Assembly (NCBI RefSeq): GCF_003797765.1
Contig: NZ_RKMB01000007.1
Location: 62,001-126,000 of the forward strand
Direction: 5' to 3'
DNA from: Ramlibacter sp. WS9
GTDB lineage: Bacteria > Pseudomonadota > Gammaproteobacteria > Burkholderiales > Burkholderiaceae_C
Length of the DNA stretch: 64,000 bases
Part shown: positions 8,532 to 17,341 of the stretch, one piece after another
Layout of the letters: every line of letters starts with the position of its first letter
Numbering within the stretch: position 1 is the first letter of the stretch
Notes under the pieces: generated by a model
What the model was told of the DNA's origin: nothing
The model's database searches: none
What the model saw: only the letters and a program-made list of their open reading frames with translations
Position numbers and translations under genes: made by a program

Positions 8532-9338
8532 ATGACCAACAAGAATTTCCATCGCCGCGCGCTTGCCGCCGCCTTGTGCCTGGCAGGCACCTGCGCCATG
8601 GCGCAGCCGGAGTTCGGCAACCCGTCGCCCAACGCCGGCAGGTCCACCTCGCAGCAGGCCAATGCGGCTGCCGACGCCGCCGCCTACAAGGAAGTCGACT
8701 ACGTCAACAAGGGCAGGCGCGGCCCGGCGCTGGTGGTGATTCCCGGTGAGATCAAGAGCAACAACGCCGGCTTCCTGCAGAAGTTCGGCCCCAACAACAT
8801 CGCCGACTTCGGCGAGCTCGAGCTGTCGCAGGCCAACTTCGCTGTCCTGGAGCGTGCCAACCTGGGCCACCTGCTCAACGAAATCTCGCTGGCCTACAAC
8901 CTGGGCGATCCGCAGGCGGCGCGCAAGACCATGCAGATCGGCAAGCTCAAGACCACGCAGTGGGTCGTCAAGTTCGACATCCTGAAAGCCGAGCAGATCG
9001 CCGAGAACAAGAAGGGCTTCGACGGCCGCGCCATCGGCGGCCTGGTGGGCATGCTGGGTGGTTCCACGGGGAGCTACGCCGCCGGCCACGTGGTCGGATC
9101 GGTGCAGAACCAGGAGACCACGGGCGTGTGGCTGATCGGCATGCGCTACAAGATCATGAACGCCAACACCACCGAGCAGGTGGCGCAGGGCTACAAGGAA
9201 CTGAAGATGGAAGTCGGCGCCAACGCCAGCAGCGTGATGGGCGTGTCCCAGGGCGCGAAGGGCGGCGTCGGGCTCGACACGATGGTGCAGCGCCTCGTCC
9301 AGACCACGGTCTGGGAAATCGACTCCAAGTACAAGTAA
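8532..9338 (+). CDS. Exported CsgG/HfaB-like protein, second gene of kinase operon
   Basis: 268 aa. Start at 8532 follows AGAGGAAAAG and opens a signal peptide ending AGTCAMAQP. The mature protein has LVVIPGEIKSN, a helix with LGHLLNEISLAYNLGD, then WVVKFDILKAEQIAENKKGFDGR and a Gly-rich stretch RAIGGLVGMLGGSTGSYAAGH. Strand TGVWLIGMRYKIMNANTTEQV and a C-terminal helix resemble CsgG/HfaB periplasmic domains. No lipobox cysteine follows the signal, unlike true CsgG, so a secretion pore is not proven. It is followed 12 bp later by the kinase gene. Confidence 0.72.
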   Translation: MTNKNFHRRALAAALCLAGTCAMAQPEFGNPSPNAGRSTSQQANAAADAAAYKEVDYVNKGRRGPALVVIPGEIKSNNAGFLQKFGPNNIADFGELELSQANFAVLERANLGHLLNEISLAYNLGDPQAARKTMQIGKLKTTQWVVKFDILKAEQIAENKKGFDGRAIGGLVGMLGGSTGSYAAGHVVGSVQNQETTGVWLIGMRYKIMNANTTEQVAQGYKELKMEVGANASSVMGVSQGAKGGVGLDTMVQRLVQTTVWEIDSKYK

Positions 9339-9350
9339 CAGCGCTGCCCC

Positions 9351-11714
9351 ATGAACAAGCTGGGCAAATATCAGATCAGGCGCATCCTGGGCAAGGGTGC
9401 GATGGGCATCGTCTATGAGGGGTTCGACCCCGTCATCGAGCGCACCGTTGCGATCAAGACGATCCTGCCGTCGCAGCTGAACGGCGACGAGGTCGTCAGC
9501 GTGATGGCGCGCTTCAAGCGCGAGGCGCAGGCCGCCGGGCGCCTGAACCACCCCGGCATCGTCGCGATCTACGAATACGGCGAGGAAGTCGCCGAGGACA
9601 TCAGCGACGAGGAAGCGACGATGATGGCCGTCCCCTTGAAGTCCACGCAGCGCGTGGCCTTCATCGCGATGGAATTCGTCAAGGGGCATGAGCTGCGGGA
9701 TCTCTTCGAGAAGAACGAGCGCTTCGCCATGCCGGAAGTCGCGCGCATCATGACCGAGATGCTCGAAGCGCTGGACCATGCGCACAGCCAGGGCGTGGTG
9801 CACCGTGACATGAAGCCGGCCAACCTCATCCTGCTGGAGAACGGCCGCGTCAAGGTGGCGGATTTCGGCATCGCGCGCGTCGAGAAATCGGAACTCACGC
9901 AAACCGGCACCGTGATGGGCACGCCCTCGTACATGTCGCCCGAGCAGTTCATGGGCCATCCGGTGGACGGCCGCAGCGACTTGTTCTCGTGCGGCGTCAT
10001 CCTTTATCAGATGCTCACGGGCGAGAAGCCTTTCACCGGCGAGTCGACCACCACCGTCATGTACAAGGTGCTGCGCGAAGACCCGGTGCCGCCGTCGCAG
10101 CTCAATCTCACGCTGCCGCCCGGCCTGGATGCCGTGGTGCAGAAGGCGCTGGCGAAGAACCCGTCCGGGCGCTTCCAGACCGGGCGCGAATTCGCGCAGG
10201 CCCTGCAGGCCGCAGTTTCCGGCGAAAGCGAGACGGTGCGCGCCGCCGCGGCCTCGCCATCCGTCGTGCCTCGCGCGGCCAGCGCCCCCATCGCGGCCGC
10301 CGCCCCGCAGCGAACGCGCGAAGCCGCGGAGATCCCGGAAATCGTGATCAACGCGCCGACGCCTGCGCGCTCCCGCGCCGCGGGTTTCTGGGCGGCCGGC
10401 GCAGCCGCGGTCGTGGCGATCGGTGCCGTGGGTTACCTCGCCTTGGGCCCCGGCAAGCAAGGCGGCACGTCCGTCGCGCAATCGGGCACCGCACCGGCAG
10501 CCGCGCCTGCGGCCACGCCCGTGGCCGCGGCGCCCGCCGTCGCAACACCCGTTTCCGCCGCGCCTGCCGAAGCCGGCACGATGGTCATCAGCGCGCTGGG
10601 CCTGGCCGATCCGCAGGATGCACGCTTCAAGGGTGACATCGGCGCCGCGCAGCAGGAAGCGCGCAACGACGCCAAGCGCCAGCTCGTCGAAAAGGCCGTG
10701 GCCCTGTACGTCGAGAAGTCGTCGCTGGACGGCAATTACAACCTGCTGCAGGCCAAGCTGCTGTCCAACTCCGGCGCATTCATCCGTTCCGTGGTGCAGG
10801 AAGGCACGCCCGCCGCCGGCAAGGACGGCCTGGTGGAAATGCAGACGCGCGCCGTGGTGAGCCTGCGCGACGTGCAGAAGTCGCTCAACCAGCTCTCGCG
10901 CGAGGAGCGCGTCGACTTCATCCGCAACAAGGGCGATCCGCGCATATCGATCCGCATCGACATCGGCAGCGCCGAGGGTGCCGCGATAGGCCGGGAGCGT
11001 TCGCAATTGGCGGAGAACGTGGTCAAGGACCGCATCAAGTCGTTCGGCTTTCGTGTGTGGTCGGGTGAGGGCGACAACCCGAAGGCGGCCAATGCGCAAC
11101 AGGCGGATTTCGCGATCAAGGGCGAAGTCAAGGTCAAGCAGCTGTCGACACGGCTGCAGGCGTCGGGCCTGACCATCAGCAAGACGGCGCTCACCTCGTG
11201 GACGATCAAGGCGATCGACGTGGCCACCGGCGAAGAGGTCTACCTGAGCACGCGCCTGCCCGCCGGTCAGAGCTGGGGCTCCGAAGACCAGGCCCTGGCC
11301 GACATCGGCAAGCTGGTGGGCGACGAGTTCTCGCGCAATTTCTTCCTGCAGCACTTCAACTTCCGCACGCAGAAAACCAGCCTCATCGTCACGGGGTTGC
11401 CGGAGGGCGGAAGCCCGCTGCTGCTGCGCGAATTGCGCGGCATGCGAGCGGTGCTCGATGCCCAGCAGCTCGCCGAACCGGGCCGCTTCCAGATCCAGCT
11501 GTCCGAAGGCAGCGTGACCGACCAGATCCAGGACGCCGTGGTGCGTCCGCTCAACGCGAAGCTGGGGGCGGAATGCTTCTCGCTGGCCGGCACCACCGGC
11601 CCGGAAGTGACGGTCGCCTACTCGGCATCCTGCGCCACGCCGCAGATGCGCTCGAAGCTCGAAGGCGGCCCGCCCGCGGGATGGAAGTTCCAGCCGAAGG
11701 GCAAGACGGCCTGA
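9351..11714 (+). CDS. Transmembrane Ser/Thr protein kinase with FlgT/CsgG-like periplasmic tail
   Basis: 787 aa. Cytoplasmic kinase domain at 7-290 is complete: Gly loop GKGAMGIVYEG (15-25), Lys36 in VAIK, HRDMKPAN (151-158) with catalytic D153, DFG 171-173, and TPSYMSPEQF activation segment. A Pro/Ala linker leads to one membrane span at 345-366, then an Ala/Pro stalk. Residues 410-680 carry repeated helix-strand units (QEARNDAKRQLVEKAV; ADFAIKGEVKV) like the exported neighbours. The tail probably senses or binds a periplasmic partner. The PASTA repeats usual in Gram-positive PknB proteins are absent. Confidence 0.88.
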   Translation: MNKLGKYQIRRILGKGAMGIVYEGFDPVIERTVAIKTILPSQLNGDEVVSVMARFKREAQAAGRLNHPGIVAIYEYGEEVAEDISDEEATMMAVPLKSTQRVAFIAMEFVKGHELRDLFEKNERFAMPEVARIMTEMLEALDHAHSQGVVHRDMKPANLILLENGRVKVADFGIARVEKSELTQTGTVMGTPSYMSPEQFMGHPVDGRSDLFSCGVILYQMLTGEKPFTGESTTTVMYKVLREDPVPPSQLNLTLPPGLDAVVQKALAKNPSGRFQTGREFAQALQAAVSGESETVRAAAASPSVVPRAASAPIAAAAPQRTREAAEIPEIVINAPTPARSRAAGFWAAGAAAVVAIGAVGYLALGPGKQGGTSVAQSGTAPAAAPAATPVAAAPAVATPVSAAPAEAGTMVISALGLADPQDARFKGDIGAAQQEARNDAKRQLVEKAVALYVEKSSLDGNYNLLQAKLLSNSGAFIRSVVQEGTPAAGKDGLVEMQTRAVVSLRDVQKSLNQLSREERVDFIRNKGDPRISIRIDIGSAEGAAIGRERSQLAENVVKDRIKSFGFRVWSGEGDNPKAANAQQADFAIKGEVKVKQLSTRLQASGLTISKTALTSWTIKAIDVATGEEVYLSTRLPAGQSWGSEDQALADIGKLVGDEFSRNFFLQHFNFRTQKTSLIVTGLPEGGSPLLLRELRGMRAVLDAQQLAEPGRFQIQLSEGSVTDQIQDAVVRPLNAKLGAECFSLAGTTGPEVTVAYSASCATPQMRSKLEGGPPAGWKFQPKGKTA

Positions 11715-11732
11715 TCCCTGCGCCTGACGCGC

Positions 11733-12776
11733 TCAGCGCTCGACGGTCTTGTTCCAGCGGGCGTTCCACGCCGGCCGGTTCTCGTTGATCGAGTCCCAGT
11801 CGACGGTGGTCGCCGTCTTCATGTACTCGTTCATCTTGGCGACCAGTGCCGCCGCCTTGCCGCTGGCCTTGGCCTTCGAATTGGACGGAATCTGGTCACC
11901 GTGCTCCAGCGCAAACGCCTGCGCTTCGGGCGACAGCAGGTACTGCGCGAGCTTGTGAGCCAGGGCCGGCTCGCTGTTCTTCGCGATCACGCACTCGCCC
12001 ACCGTGAGCACAGCCGAGCCTTCCTTGGGCTGCACGTACTCCACCGGCAGGCCCTTGTCCTTGAGCACGCCGACGGCGGTGGGCGTGAGCGGGAACATCG
12101 CCGCCTCGCCGGTCTGCACCATCTCGGCGATCTTGGCCGAACTGGGGATGTACTCGACCACGTTCGGGCCGATGGTGGTGGGCCAGGCCTTGAAGCCGGG
12201 CTCGACGTTCTTGTCGTTGCCGCCCTGGATGCGGTTGAAGATCAGGAAGCCGTGCAGGCCGAACGTCGACGACGAGAGCGACTGGAACACGACCTTGCCC
12301 TTGTACTTGGGGTTGGCCAGGTCCATCCAGGAGGTCGGCGCGGGCCAGCCCTTCTCGGCGAACAGCTTGGTGTTGTAGGCCAGGCCGGTCATGCCGACGT
12401 TGACGCCGGCGGCCATGTCGCCCTTGAAGCGCGCCGTGGGATACAGGTCGTTCAGCACCGGCGTGGCCTGCATCTTCTCGCACAGGCCCATGCCGATGGC
12501 GCGGTACATGATGCCGTCGTCCAGGAACATCACGTGCATCTGCGGGTTGTCTTTGTTGGCCTGTGCCTTGGCCAGAATGTCGGACGAGGTGCCGGGCACC
12601 ACCACCACCTTGACGTTGTTGGCCTTCTCGAAGGCGCCGAACACGTGCGTCGTGTAGGTCTTCTCCATGGTGCCGCCGTTCATGCCGATGTACAGCGTCT
12701 TGGTCTGGGCCAGGACGGGGCCGGCGGCAACGGCGAGCGCGGCTGCAATGAAGGGGAAAAGCGAGGACGGTTTCAT
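11733..12776 (-). CDS. Periplasmic substrate-binding protein of a Pot-type ABC importer
   Basis: 347 aa, PotD/extracellular solute-binding family. Signal peptide ends GPVLAQTK; CAGGAGATC ribosome site precedes the ATG at 12776. Family hallmarks are the N-terminal LYIGMNGGTMEKT strand, VVVVPGTSSDILAKA, and the hinge-region WPAPTSWMDLANPKYKGKV. Such proteins bind polyamines, iron, aminophosphonates or opine-like amines; the ligand cannot be read here. It is the last gene of a seven-gene operon with its own ATPase, two permeases and an oxidising enzyme, so the ligand is probably an amino acid or amine consumed by that enzyme. Confidence 0.9.
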   Translation of the reverse strand: MKPSSLFPFIAAALAVAAGPVLAQTKTLYIGMNGGTMEKTYTTHVFGAFEKANNVKVVVVPGTSSDILAKAQANKDNPQMHVMFLDDGIMYRAIGMGLCEKMQATPVLNDLYPTARFKGDMAAGVNVGMTGLAYNTKLFAEKGWPAPTSWMDLANPKYKGKVVFQSLSSSTFGLHGFLIFNRIQGGNDKNVEPGFKAWPTTIGPNVVEYIPSSAKIAEMVQTGEAAMFPLTPTAVGVLKDKGLPVEYVQPKEGSAVLTVGECVIAKNSEPALAHKLAQYLLSPEAQAFALEHGDQIPSNSKAKASGKAAALVAKMNEYMKTATTVDWDSINENRPAWNARWNKTVER

Positions 12777-12793
12777 GGTGATCTCCTGGGACT

Positions 12794-13951
12794 TCAAGCA
12801 ACGGTGGAGGGGACGGGCCCGGCGGTTGCGGCGCGCGGGCTCGTGTCGAAACGGGAAAGGGCGAAGGCGGCGATAGGCGTCTCGGTGCGGCCACCCTGCA
12901 CGAGGTCGGCCAGCACGGCGCCCACCGCCGGGCCGACCTGGAAGCCGGCGCCGGAGAAGCCGAAGGCGTGGAAGAGGCCGGGCGTCGTCGCGCTGGGGCC
13001 GATGACGGGCTGGCGGTCGGGCAGGTAGCCTTCGGTGCCGCTCCACGTCCGGATGATGTGCGCGTGGCGCAGCGCGGGCAGCAGTTCGACGGAGTCACGC
13101 ATGATGTGGACCAGTCCCTTGCTGTGCACACGCGCGCGCAGGTCGTCCAGCGCGTAGCCGCGGCCGCCGCCGACGACGCAATTGCCGCGTGCCACCTGGC
13201 GGGCGTAGATGCCCCCGCCCTCGACGCCCAGGCTCAGGTCCATGAACAGCGGCAGCGGCTCGGTCACGGCCATCTCGGGATGCGCGCAATACATGGGCAC
13301 CTCTTCGCCGAACTGCGCCGCGATGGTTCCGGCCCAGGCGCCTGCGCAATTGAGCAAGTAGCGCGCGCGCACCTCCAGCGCATTGCCCGAACGCAGCACG
13401 AAGGCGGCGCCGTCATGCCCGGCTTCGTCGATGCGGGTGCGCTCGCGCACATCGGCGCCCGCGTGCCGTGCCGCCAAGGCAAAGGCCGGCGACACCAGGC
13501 GCGGATTGGCGTGCCCGTCCTGCGGGCACAGCGAGCCGCCGACCGCCGCCTCACCGAGCCAGGGGCTGCGTTCGCGCAAGGCCCGCGCGGGCAGGATCTG
13601 CAAGTCCATATCGAAGCCGCGCGTGAGCTCCCGATAGGCTTCCAGCGAGGCCAGGTCGGCTTCGCTGCGCGCGATCTTCAGATGCCCCGAGCGGACGTAT
13701 TCGCCGTCGGTGCCGATCAATTCGCGCAGGCGCCCCCAGATGCCGTGGGCCCGCTGCGAGAGCGGCAACTGGCCGAGCGGCCGCCCCTGGCGCCGCACGC
13801 CGCCGTAGTTGACGCCGCTGGAACGCGAGCCGCACAGATCGCGCTCGAGCAGCACCACCGGCACGCCCATGCGGCGCAAGAACAGCGCGGCCGACGAGCC
13901 CACGATGCCGCCGCCGATGATGGCGACTTCGGTAGTGACGCGCTCTTTCAT
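12794..13951 (-). CDS. DadA/HcnC-type FAD-dependent amino acid oxidase subunit
   Basis: 385 aa. FAD Rossmann motif VAIIGGGIVGSSAALFL near residues 8-24, followed by VVLLERD for the ribose. C-terminal GTEGYLPDRQPVIGP and FGFSGAGFQVGPAVG are the second FAD-contact segments of the glycine/D-amino-acid oxidase family. In HcnABC and opine oxidases this is the catalytic subunit that oxidises an amine to an imine. It overlaps by 4 bp (ATGA) with the upstream HcnB-like gene, matching a stable multi-subunit complex. True hydrogen cyanide synthesis is possible but not favoured given the ABC importer. Confidence 0.87.
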   Translation of the reverse strand: MKERVTTEVAIIGGGIVGSSAALFLRRMGVPVVLLERDLCGSRSSGVNYGGVRRQGRPLGQLPLSQRAHGIWGRLRELIGTDGEYVRSGHLKIARSEADLASLEAYRELTRGFDMDLQILPARALRERSPWLGEAAVGGSLCPQDGHANPRLVSPAFALAARHAGADVRERTRIDEAGHDGAAFVLRSGNALEVRARYLLNCAGAWAGTIAAQFGEEVPMYCAHPEMAVTEPLPLFMDLSLGVEGGGIYARQVARGNCVVGGGRGYALDDLRARVHSKGLVHIMRDSVELLPALRHAHIIRTWSGTEGYLPDRQPVIGPSATTPGLFHAFGFSGAGFQVGPAVGAVLADLVQGGRTETPIAAFALSRFDTSPRAATAGPVPSTVA

Positions 13952-15333
13952 GCGGGGTCTTCCGATAGCGTCGATAGCGCGGCCGCGAACGGCAACGGCT
14001 TGATCGGCGCCTGTCCGCGCAAGCGCCCCACCGCTTCCGGCGTTGCCGCACAGGCGTGGGCCAGGATTTCCGCTGCGGCAATGCCGCAGGTGCGGCCCTG
14101 GCAGCGGCCCATGCCCACGCGCGTCAGTGCTTTCAGGCGGTTGATCTCGCGCGCGCCGGTGTCCTGCACGCATTGGCGCAGCTCGCCGGCGGTGACTTCC
14201 TCGCAGCGGCAGACCACCAGCTCGTCGGGCGCGCTCGCGGCCCAGTCCTGGGGAAAGGGGAACGCACGCTCCAAACCCGCGCGGAACAAGGCCGTGCCGG
14301 CCAGCCGCTCTTCCAGCGCCTTGGCGCGCGCCGCATCCACCGGGTGCCCGGTGTCGGCCAGCAGCGCCAGCGCCGCACGCTCGCCGGCCCACTCGGCCGC
14401 GTCGGCGCCCATGATGCCGGCGCCGTCGCCTGCCAGGTAGACGCCCGGCACGCTGCTGCGCCCTGCCCCGTCGCGCTCGGGCAGCGCGGCGCGCTGCAGT
14501 TCGCTGTAGCTGAAGCGGCAGCCCAGCAAGTCGGCCAATTGCGTTTCCGAGCGCAGCGCATAGCCGAAGCCCACGGCGTCGCACGCGACCTTGTGTTCGC
14601 CGCCCGCGTCCTTCCAGACCATGCTCTCGACTTGCCCATCGCCTTCGGCGCGCACCAGTCGCACGCCTTGATGCACCGCGACGCCATGGGCGCGCAGCCA
14701 GCCCAGGTAGTACAAGCCCTTGGCGAAGAGTGCGGGCCGGCGCAGCATCGCGGGCGCAGCCGCCGCTTTGTCGCCGAAGCTGGCTGTGTCCAGCACGGCG
14801 ACCACTTCGGCGCCCGCCTTGGCATATTGATAGGCGACGAGGTACAGCAGCGGGCCTGTGCCCGCGAGCACCACATGCGGGCCGATCACACAGCCCTGGT
14901 ATTTGAGCGCCACCTGCGCGGCGCCCAACGTGTAGACGCCCGGCAAAGTCCAGCCCCGGAACGGCAGCACGCGGTCGGCCGCACCGGTGGCCACGATCAA
15001 CTGGCCATAGGACACGCTGCCCAGGCCGCCGCAACTGAGCAAATCAAGGCGCCCTGCCTCGGCGTTCCACACCAGCGTGTCGGGCCGGTAATCGATGCGG
15101 TCCAGCACCACGTCCATCGCGGTGTGCAGCGCGTCGGCCCGATCCGCTTCGAAGCCATACAACGCGCGCTTGCTGCGCTCAAAGCCGGCTGGCGGCTGGC
15201 GGTAGATCTGGCCGCCCCAGCGCGGCGCCTCGTCGATCACCACCGGGTTCGCGCCGTGGGCCACCAGGGTTTGCGCGGCGCGCACGCCGGCCGGCCCGGC
15301 GCCCACGATCACCGGTTGCAGCGGCGTCGTCAC
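13948..15333 (-). CDS. HcnB/opine-oxidase-A-like FAD/NAD(P) oxidoreductase subunit
   Basis: 461 aa from a GTG at 15333 that sits in a GTGA overlap with the 2Fe-2S gene. N-terminal VIVGAGPAGVRAAQTL binds FAD; a second nucleotide motif is VVLAGTGPLLYLVAYQYAKAG. The C-terminus has VCRCEEVTAGELRQCV and GRCQGRTCG, the BFD-like Cys4 cluster site of this family. The subunit passes electrons from the DadA-like subunit towards the respiratory chain. Coupling on both sides by 4-bp overlaps indicates stoichiometric synthesis with its partners. Confidence 0.87.
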   Translation of the reverse strand: MTTPLQPVIVGAGPAGVRAAQTLVAHGANPVVIDEAPRWGGQIYRQPPAGFERSKRALYGFEADRADALHTAMDVVLDRIDYRPDTLVWNAEAGRLDLLSCGGLGSVSYGQLIVATGAADRVLPFRGWTLPGVYTLGAAQVALKYQGCVIGPHVVLAGTGPLLYLVAYQYAKAGAEVVAVLDTASFGDKAAAAPAMLRRPALFAKGLYYLGWLRAHGVAVHQGVRLVRAEGDGQVESMVWKDAGGEHKVACDAVGFGYALRSETQLADLLGCRFSYSELQRAALPERDGAGRSSVPGVYLAGDGAGIMGADAAEWAGERAALALLADTGHPVDAARAKALEERLAGTALFRAGLERAFPFPQDWAASAPDELVVCRCEEVTAGELRQCVQDTGAREINRLKALTRVGMGRCQGRTCGIAAAEILAHACAATPEAVGRLRGQAPIKPLPFAAALSTLSEDPA

Positions 15334-15620
15334 GGCAGGCTCCCCGTGCCGCTCACCAGCCGCATACCCGGTTCGATGAAGGTGCCGCAGGCGCGCAGCC
15401 GCTCGCCAGATTCGGTGGCGATCCAGCAGTCCTGGCACGCGCCCATCATGCAGAAGCCGGCGCGCGGCGCACCGCTGAATTCGCTGCGGCGCAGCTGCGC
15501 CGCATGGGTCAGCACCGCCGTGAGCACGGTGTCGCCCGCCAGCGCGGAGAGCGGCCGGCCGTCGAGCACGAAGGCGATCGGCTGGCGGCCGGCTTCGGCC
15601 ACGCGCTTCAAAAGGGCCAT
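15330..15620 (-). CDS. Small (2Fe-2S) HcnA-like subunit
   Basis: 96 aa, the usual length of HcnA/SoxX-type small subunits. Fer2-like cluster ligands lie in GFCMMGACQDCW plus the later LRACGT, and FVLDGRPLSALAGDTVLTA is the family N-terminal half. It should shuttle electrons inside the three-subunit amine/amino acid dehydrogenase encoded with the next two genes. ATG at 15620; 25 bp downstream of the second permease, so the transporter and enzyme are one transcription unit. Confidence 0.9.
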   Translation of the reverse strand: MALLKRVAEAGRQPIAFVLDGRPLSALAGDTVLTAVLTHAAQLRRSEFSGAPRAGFCMMGACQDCWIATESGERLRACGTFIEPGMRLVSGTGSLP

Positions 15621-15645
15621 GGGGTTGCCTGCGTGGATGGCGGGT

Positions 15646-16440
15646 TCATCGGTGTCCCACCAGGATCTTGTCGAGGCCGTAGATGCGGTCCAGCACCAGC
15701 ATCGCGGCGGCCGTGAGCGCGACCATCAGCGCCGACACCGCCGCCATCAGCGGGTCGATCGACTCGGTCGCGTACATGTACATGCGCACCGGCAGCGTGA
15801 CGGTGGACGGTGCGGTGACGAAGATCGACATGGTCACTTCGTCGAAGCTGTTGATGAAAGCCAGCAGCCAGCCGCCGGTGACGCCCGGAAGGATCATCGG
15901 CAGCGTGATGCGTCGGAACACCGTGGCCTGGCTCGCGCCCAGCGACAGCGCCGCCTGCTCGGCGCTGCGGTCCGTGCCCTCGACCGCCGCCAACACCAGG
16001 CGCAGCACGTACGGCGTGATGATGACGACGTGCGCGAGCACCAGCCAAGAGAAGCTGCCGGTCGCGCCGATCAACGAGAAGGTGCGCAGCAGCGCGACGC
16101 CCAGCACCAGGTGCGGAATGATCAGCGGAGACAGGAACAGGCCGTTCAGCACATCGCGGCCCGGGAAGTTGTGGCGCGCGATGGCGAGCCCGGCCGGCAC
16201 CGCGATGGCCGTGGCCAGCGTGGCGGCGAGAAATGCCAGGGCCAGGCTGTTCTTGAAGGACTGCACGAAGTCCGAGTGCGCGAACACCGCCTTGAACCAG
16301 CGCAACGAAAACTCCGTGGTCGGAATGGTCAGCGTGTTGTGGGGCGTGAAGGCCACCACGCAGACGATCACGAGCGGCGCCAGCATGAAAGCGATGACCA
16401 GTGCGTTGAAGGTGAGCGCGATGGGGCCGTTCTTCGACAT
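15646..16440 (-). CDS. ABC transporter permease, PotC-like
   Basis: 264 aa inner-membrane permease with six hydrophobic segments. The EAA cytoplasmic loop is recognisable as EQAALSLGASQATVFRRI, followed by TLPMILPG. The N-terminus (PIALTFNALVIAFMLAPLVIV) and FTPHNTLTIPTTEFSLRWF are typical of the PotC branch. It pairs with the permease encoded 4 bp upstream and the ATPase two genes upstream. Confidence 0.9.
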   Translation of the reverse strand: MSKNGPIALTFNALVIAFMLAPLVIVCVVAFTPHNTLTIPTTEFSLRWFKAVFAHSDFVQSFKNSLALAFLAATLATAIAVPAGLAIARHNFPGRDVLNGLFLSPLIIPHLVLGVALLRTFSLIGATGSFSWLVLAHVVIITPYVLRLVLAAVEGTDRSAEQAALSLGASQATVFRRITLPMILPGVTGGWLLAFINSFDEVTMSIFVTAPSTVTLPVRMYMYATESIDPLMAAVSALMVALTAAAMLVLDRIYGLDKILVGHR

Positions 16441-16444
16441 GGCG

Positions 16445-17341
16445 CTACCCCATGGCCTTCTTGTAAGAGCGCTCGAGCACCCGGTTGTAGCTGAGCATCA
16501 GCACCAGGTTGGCCAGCAGCAGCGTGAGCGCGATGGCGGCGCCCAGCGGCCAATTGAGTTCATGCAGATACTCGTCGTACACCACCGTCGCCACCATCTT
16601 CAGGCGCCGCCCGCCCAGGAGGCCGGGAATGGCGAACGCGCTCGCGCTCAGGCCGAACACGATCAGGCTGCCGGACAACACACCGGGCAGCACCTGCGGA
16701 AAGATCACCCGGCGCAAGGTGGTGAAGTGCGAGGCTTGCAGCGAGAGCGCCGCGTCCTCGACGCCGGGGTCGAGCTTTTGCAGCGAGGTCCAGACCGGGA
16801 TCACCATGAAGGGCAGCATCACGTGCACCAGCGCGATGACGACCGCGGCTTCGGTGTAGAGGATCTTCATCGCCGGCAGGCCCAGCGCGCGCATCGCCTG
16901 GTTGACCACGCCCTCGGGCCCGAGCAGCATGCTCCAGCCGAAGGCGCGCACCACCACCGACACCAGCAGCGGCGCCAGCACCACCAGCAGCAATATCGAG
17001 CGCCAGGGATTGCGCATGCGGCTGAGCACGTAGGCCTCGGGCGCGCCGACCATCACGCAGATCAAGGTCGTCAGCGCCGAGATCCAGAAGGTGCGCCAGA
17101 AGATGCCGTGGTAATAGTCGTCCGTCAGCACCGCCGCGTAGTGCGCGAGCGTGAAGCTGTTCTTCACGCCGGTGGCGTGGTCGAACACCTGGAACGAGAG
17201 CACGGCCGTCAGCGCCAGCGGCACCAGCAGCAGGCAGGCGAACAGCACCAGCGCCGGGCCCGACAGCAGCCACGGCACATGCGCTGTGGTGCGCGGCGTG
17301 GCGACGGGCAGTTCCACGGCGGCGACGGCCGCAGTGTTCAT
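16445..17341 (-). CDS. ABC transporter permease, PotB-like
   Basis: 298 aa. After a short cytoplasmic N-terminus, membrane spans begin at WLLSGPALVLFACLLLV. The EAA loop is EDAALSLQASHFTTLRRVIFP. The ATG at 17341 overlaps the ATPase stop as ATGA, which sets the start against longer upstream readings. With the PotC-like protein it forms the membrane pore of the importer. Confidence 0.9.
   Translation of the reverse strand: MNTAAVAAVELPVATPRTTAHVPWLLSGPALVLFACLLLVPLALTAVLSFQVFDHATGVKNSFTLAHYAAVLTDDYYHGIFWRTFWISALTTLICVMVGAPEAYVLSRMRNPWRSILLLVVLAPLLVSVVVRAFGWSMLLGPEGVVNQAMRALGLPAMKILYTEAAVVIALVHVMLPFMVIPVWTSLQKLDPGVEDAALSLQASHFTTLRRVIFPQVLPGVLSGSLIVFGLSASAFAIPGLLGGRRLKMVATVVYDEYLHELNWPLGAAIALTLLLANLVLMLSYNRVLERSYKKAMG

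Noticed and set aside
8418..11354. A 978-codon minus-strand open frame opposite the kinase
   Set aside because: Antisense to a complete kinase with all motifs. The translation is Arg/Gly/His-rich without recognisable domains.
12794..15620. Hydrogen cyanide synthase (hcnABC)
   Set aside because: The three subunits fit, but they are co-operonic with an ABC importer and an IclR gene. The family also includes opine and amino acid dehydrogenases, so the cyanide label is not supported.
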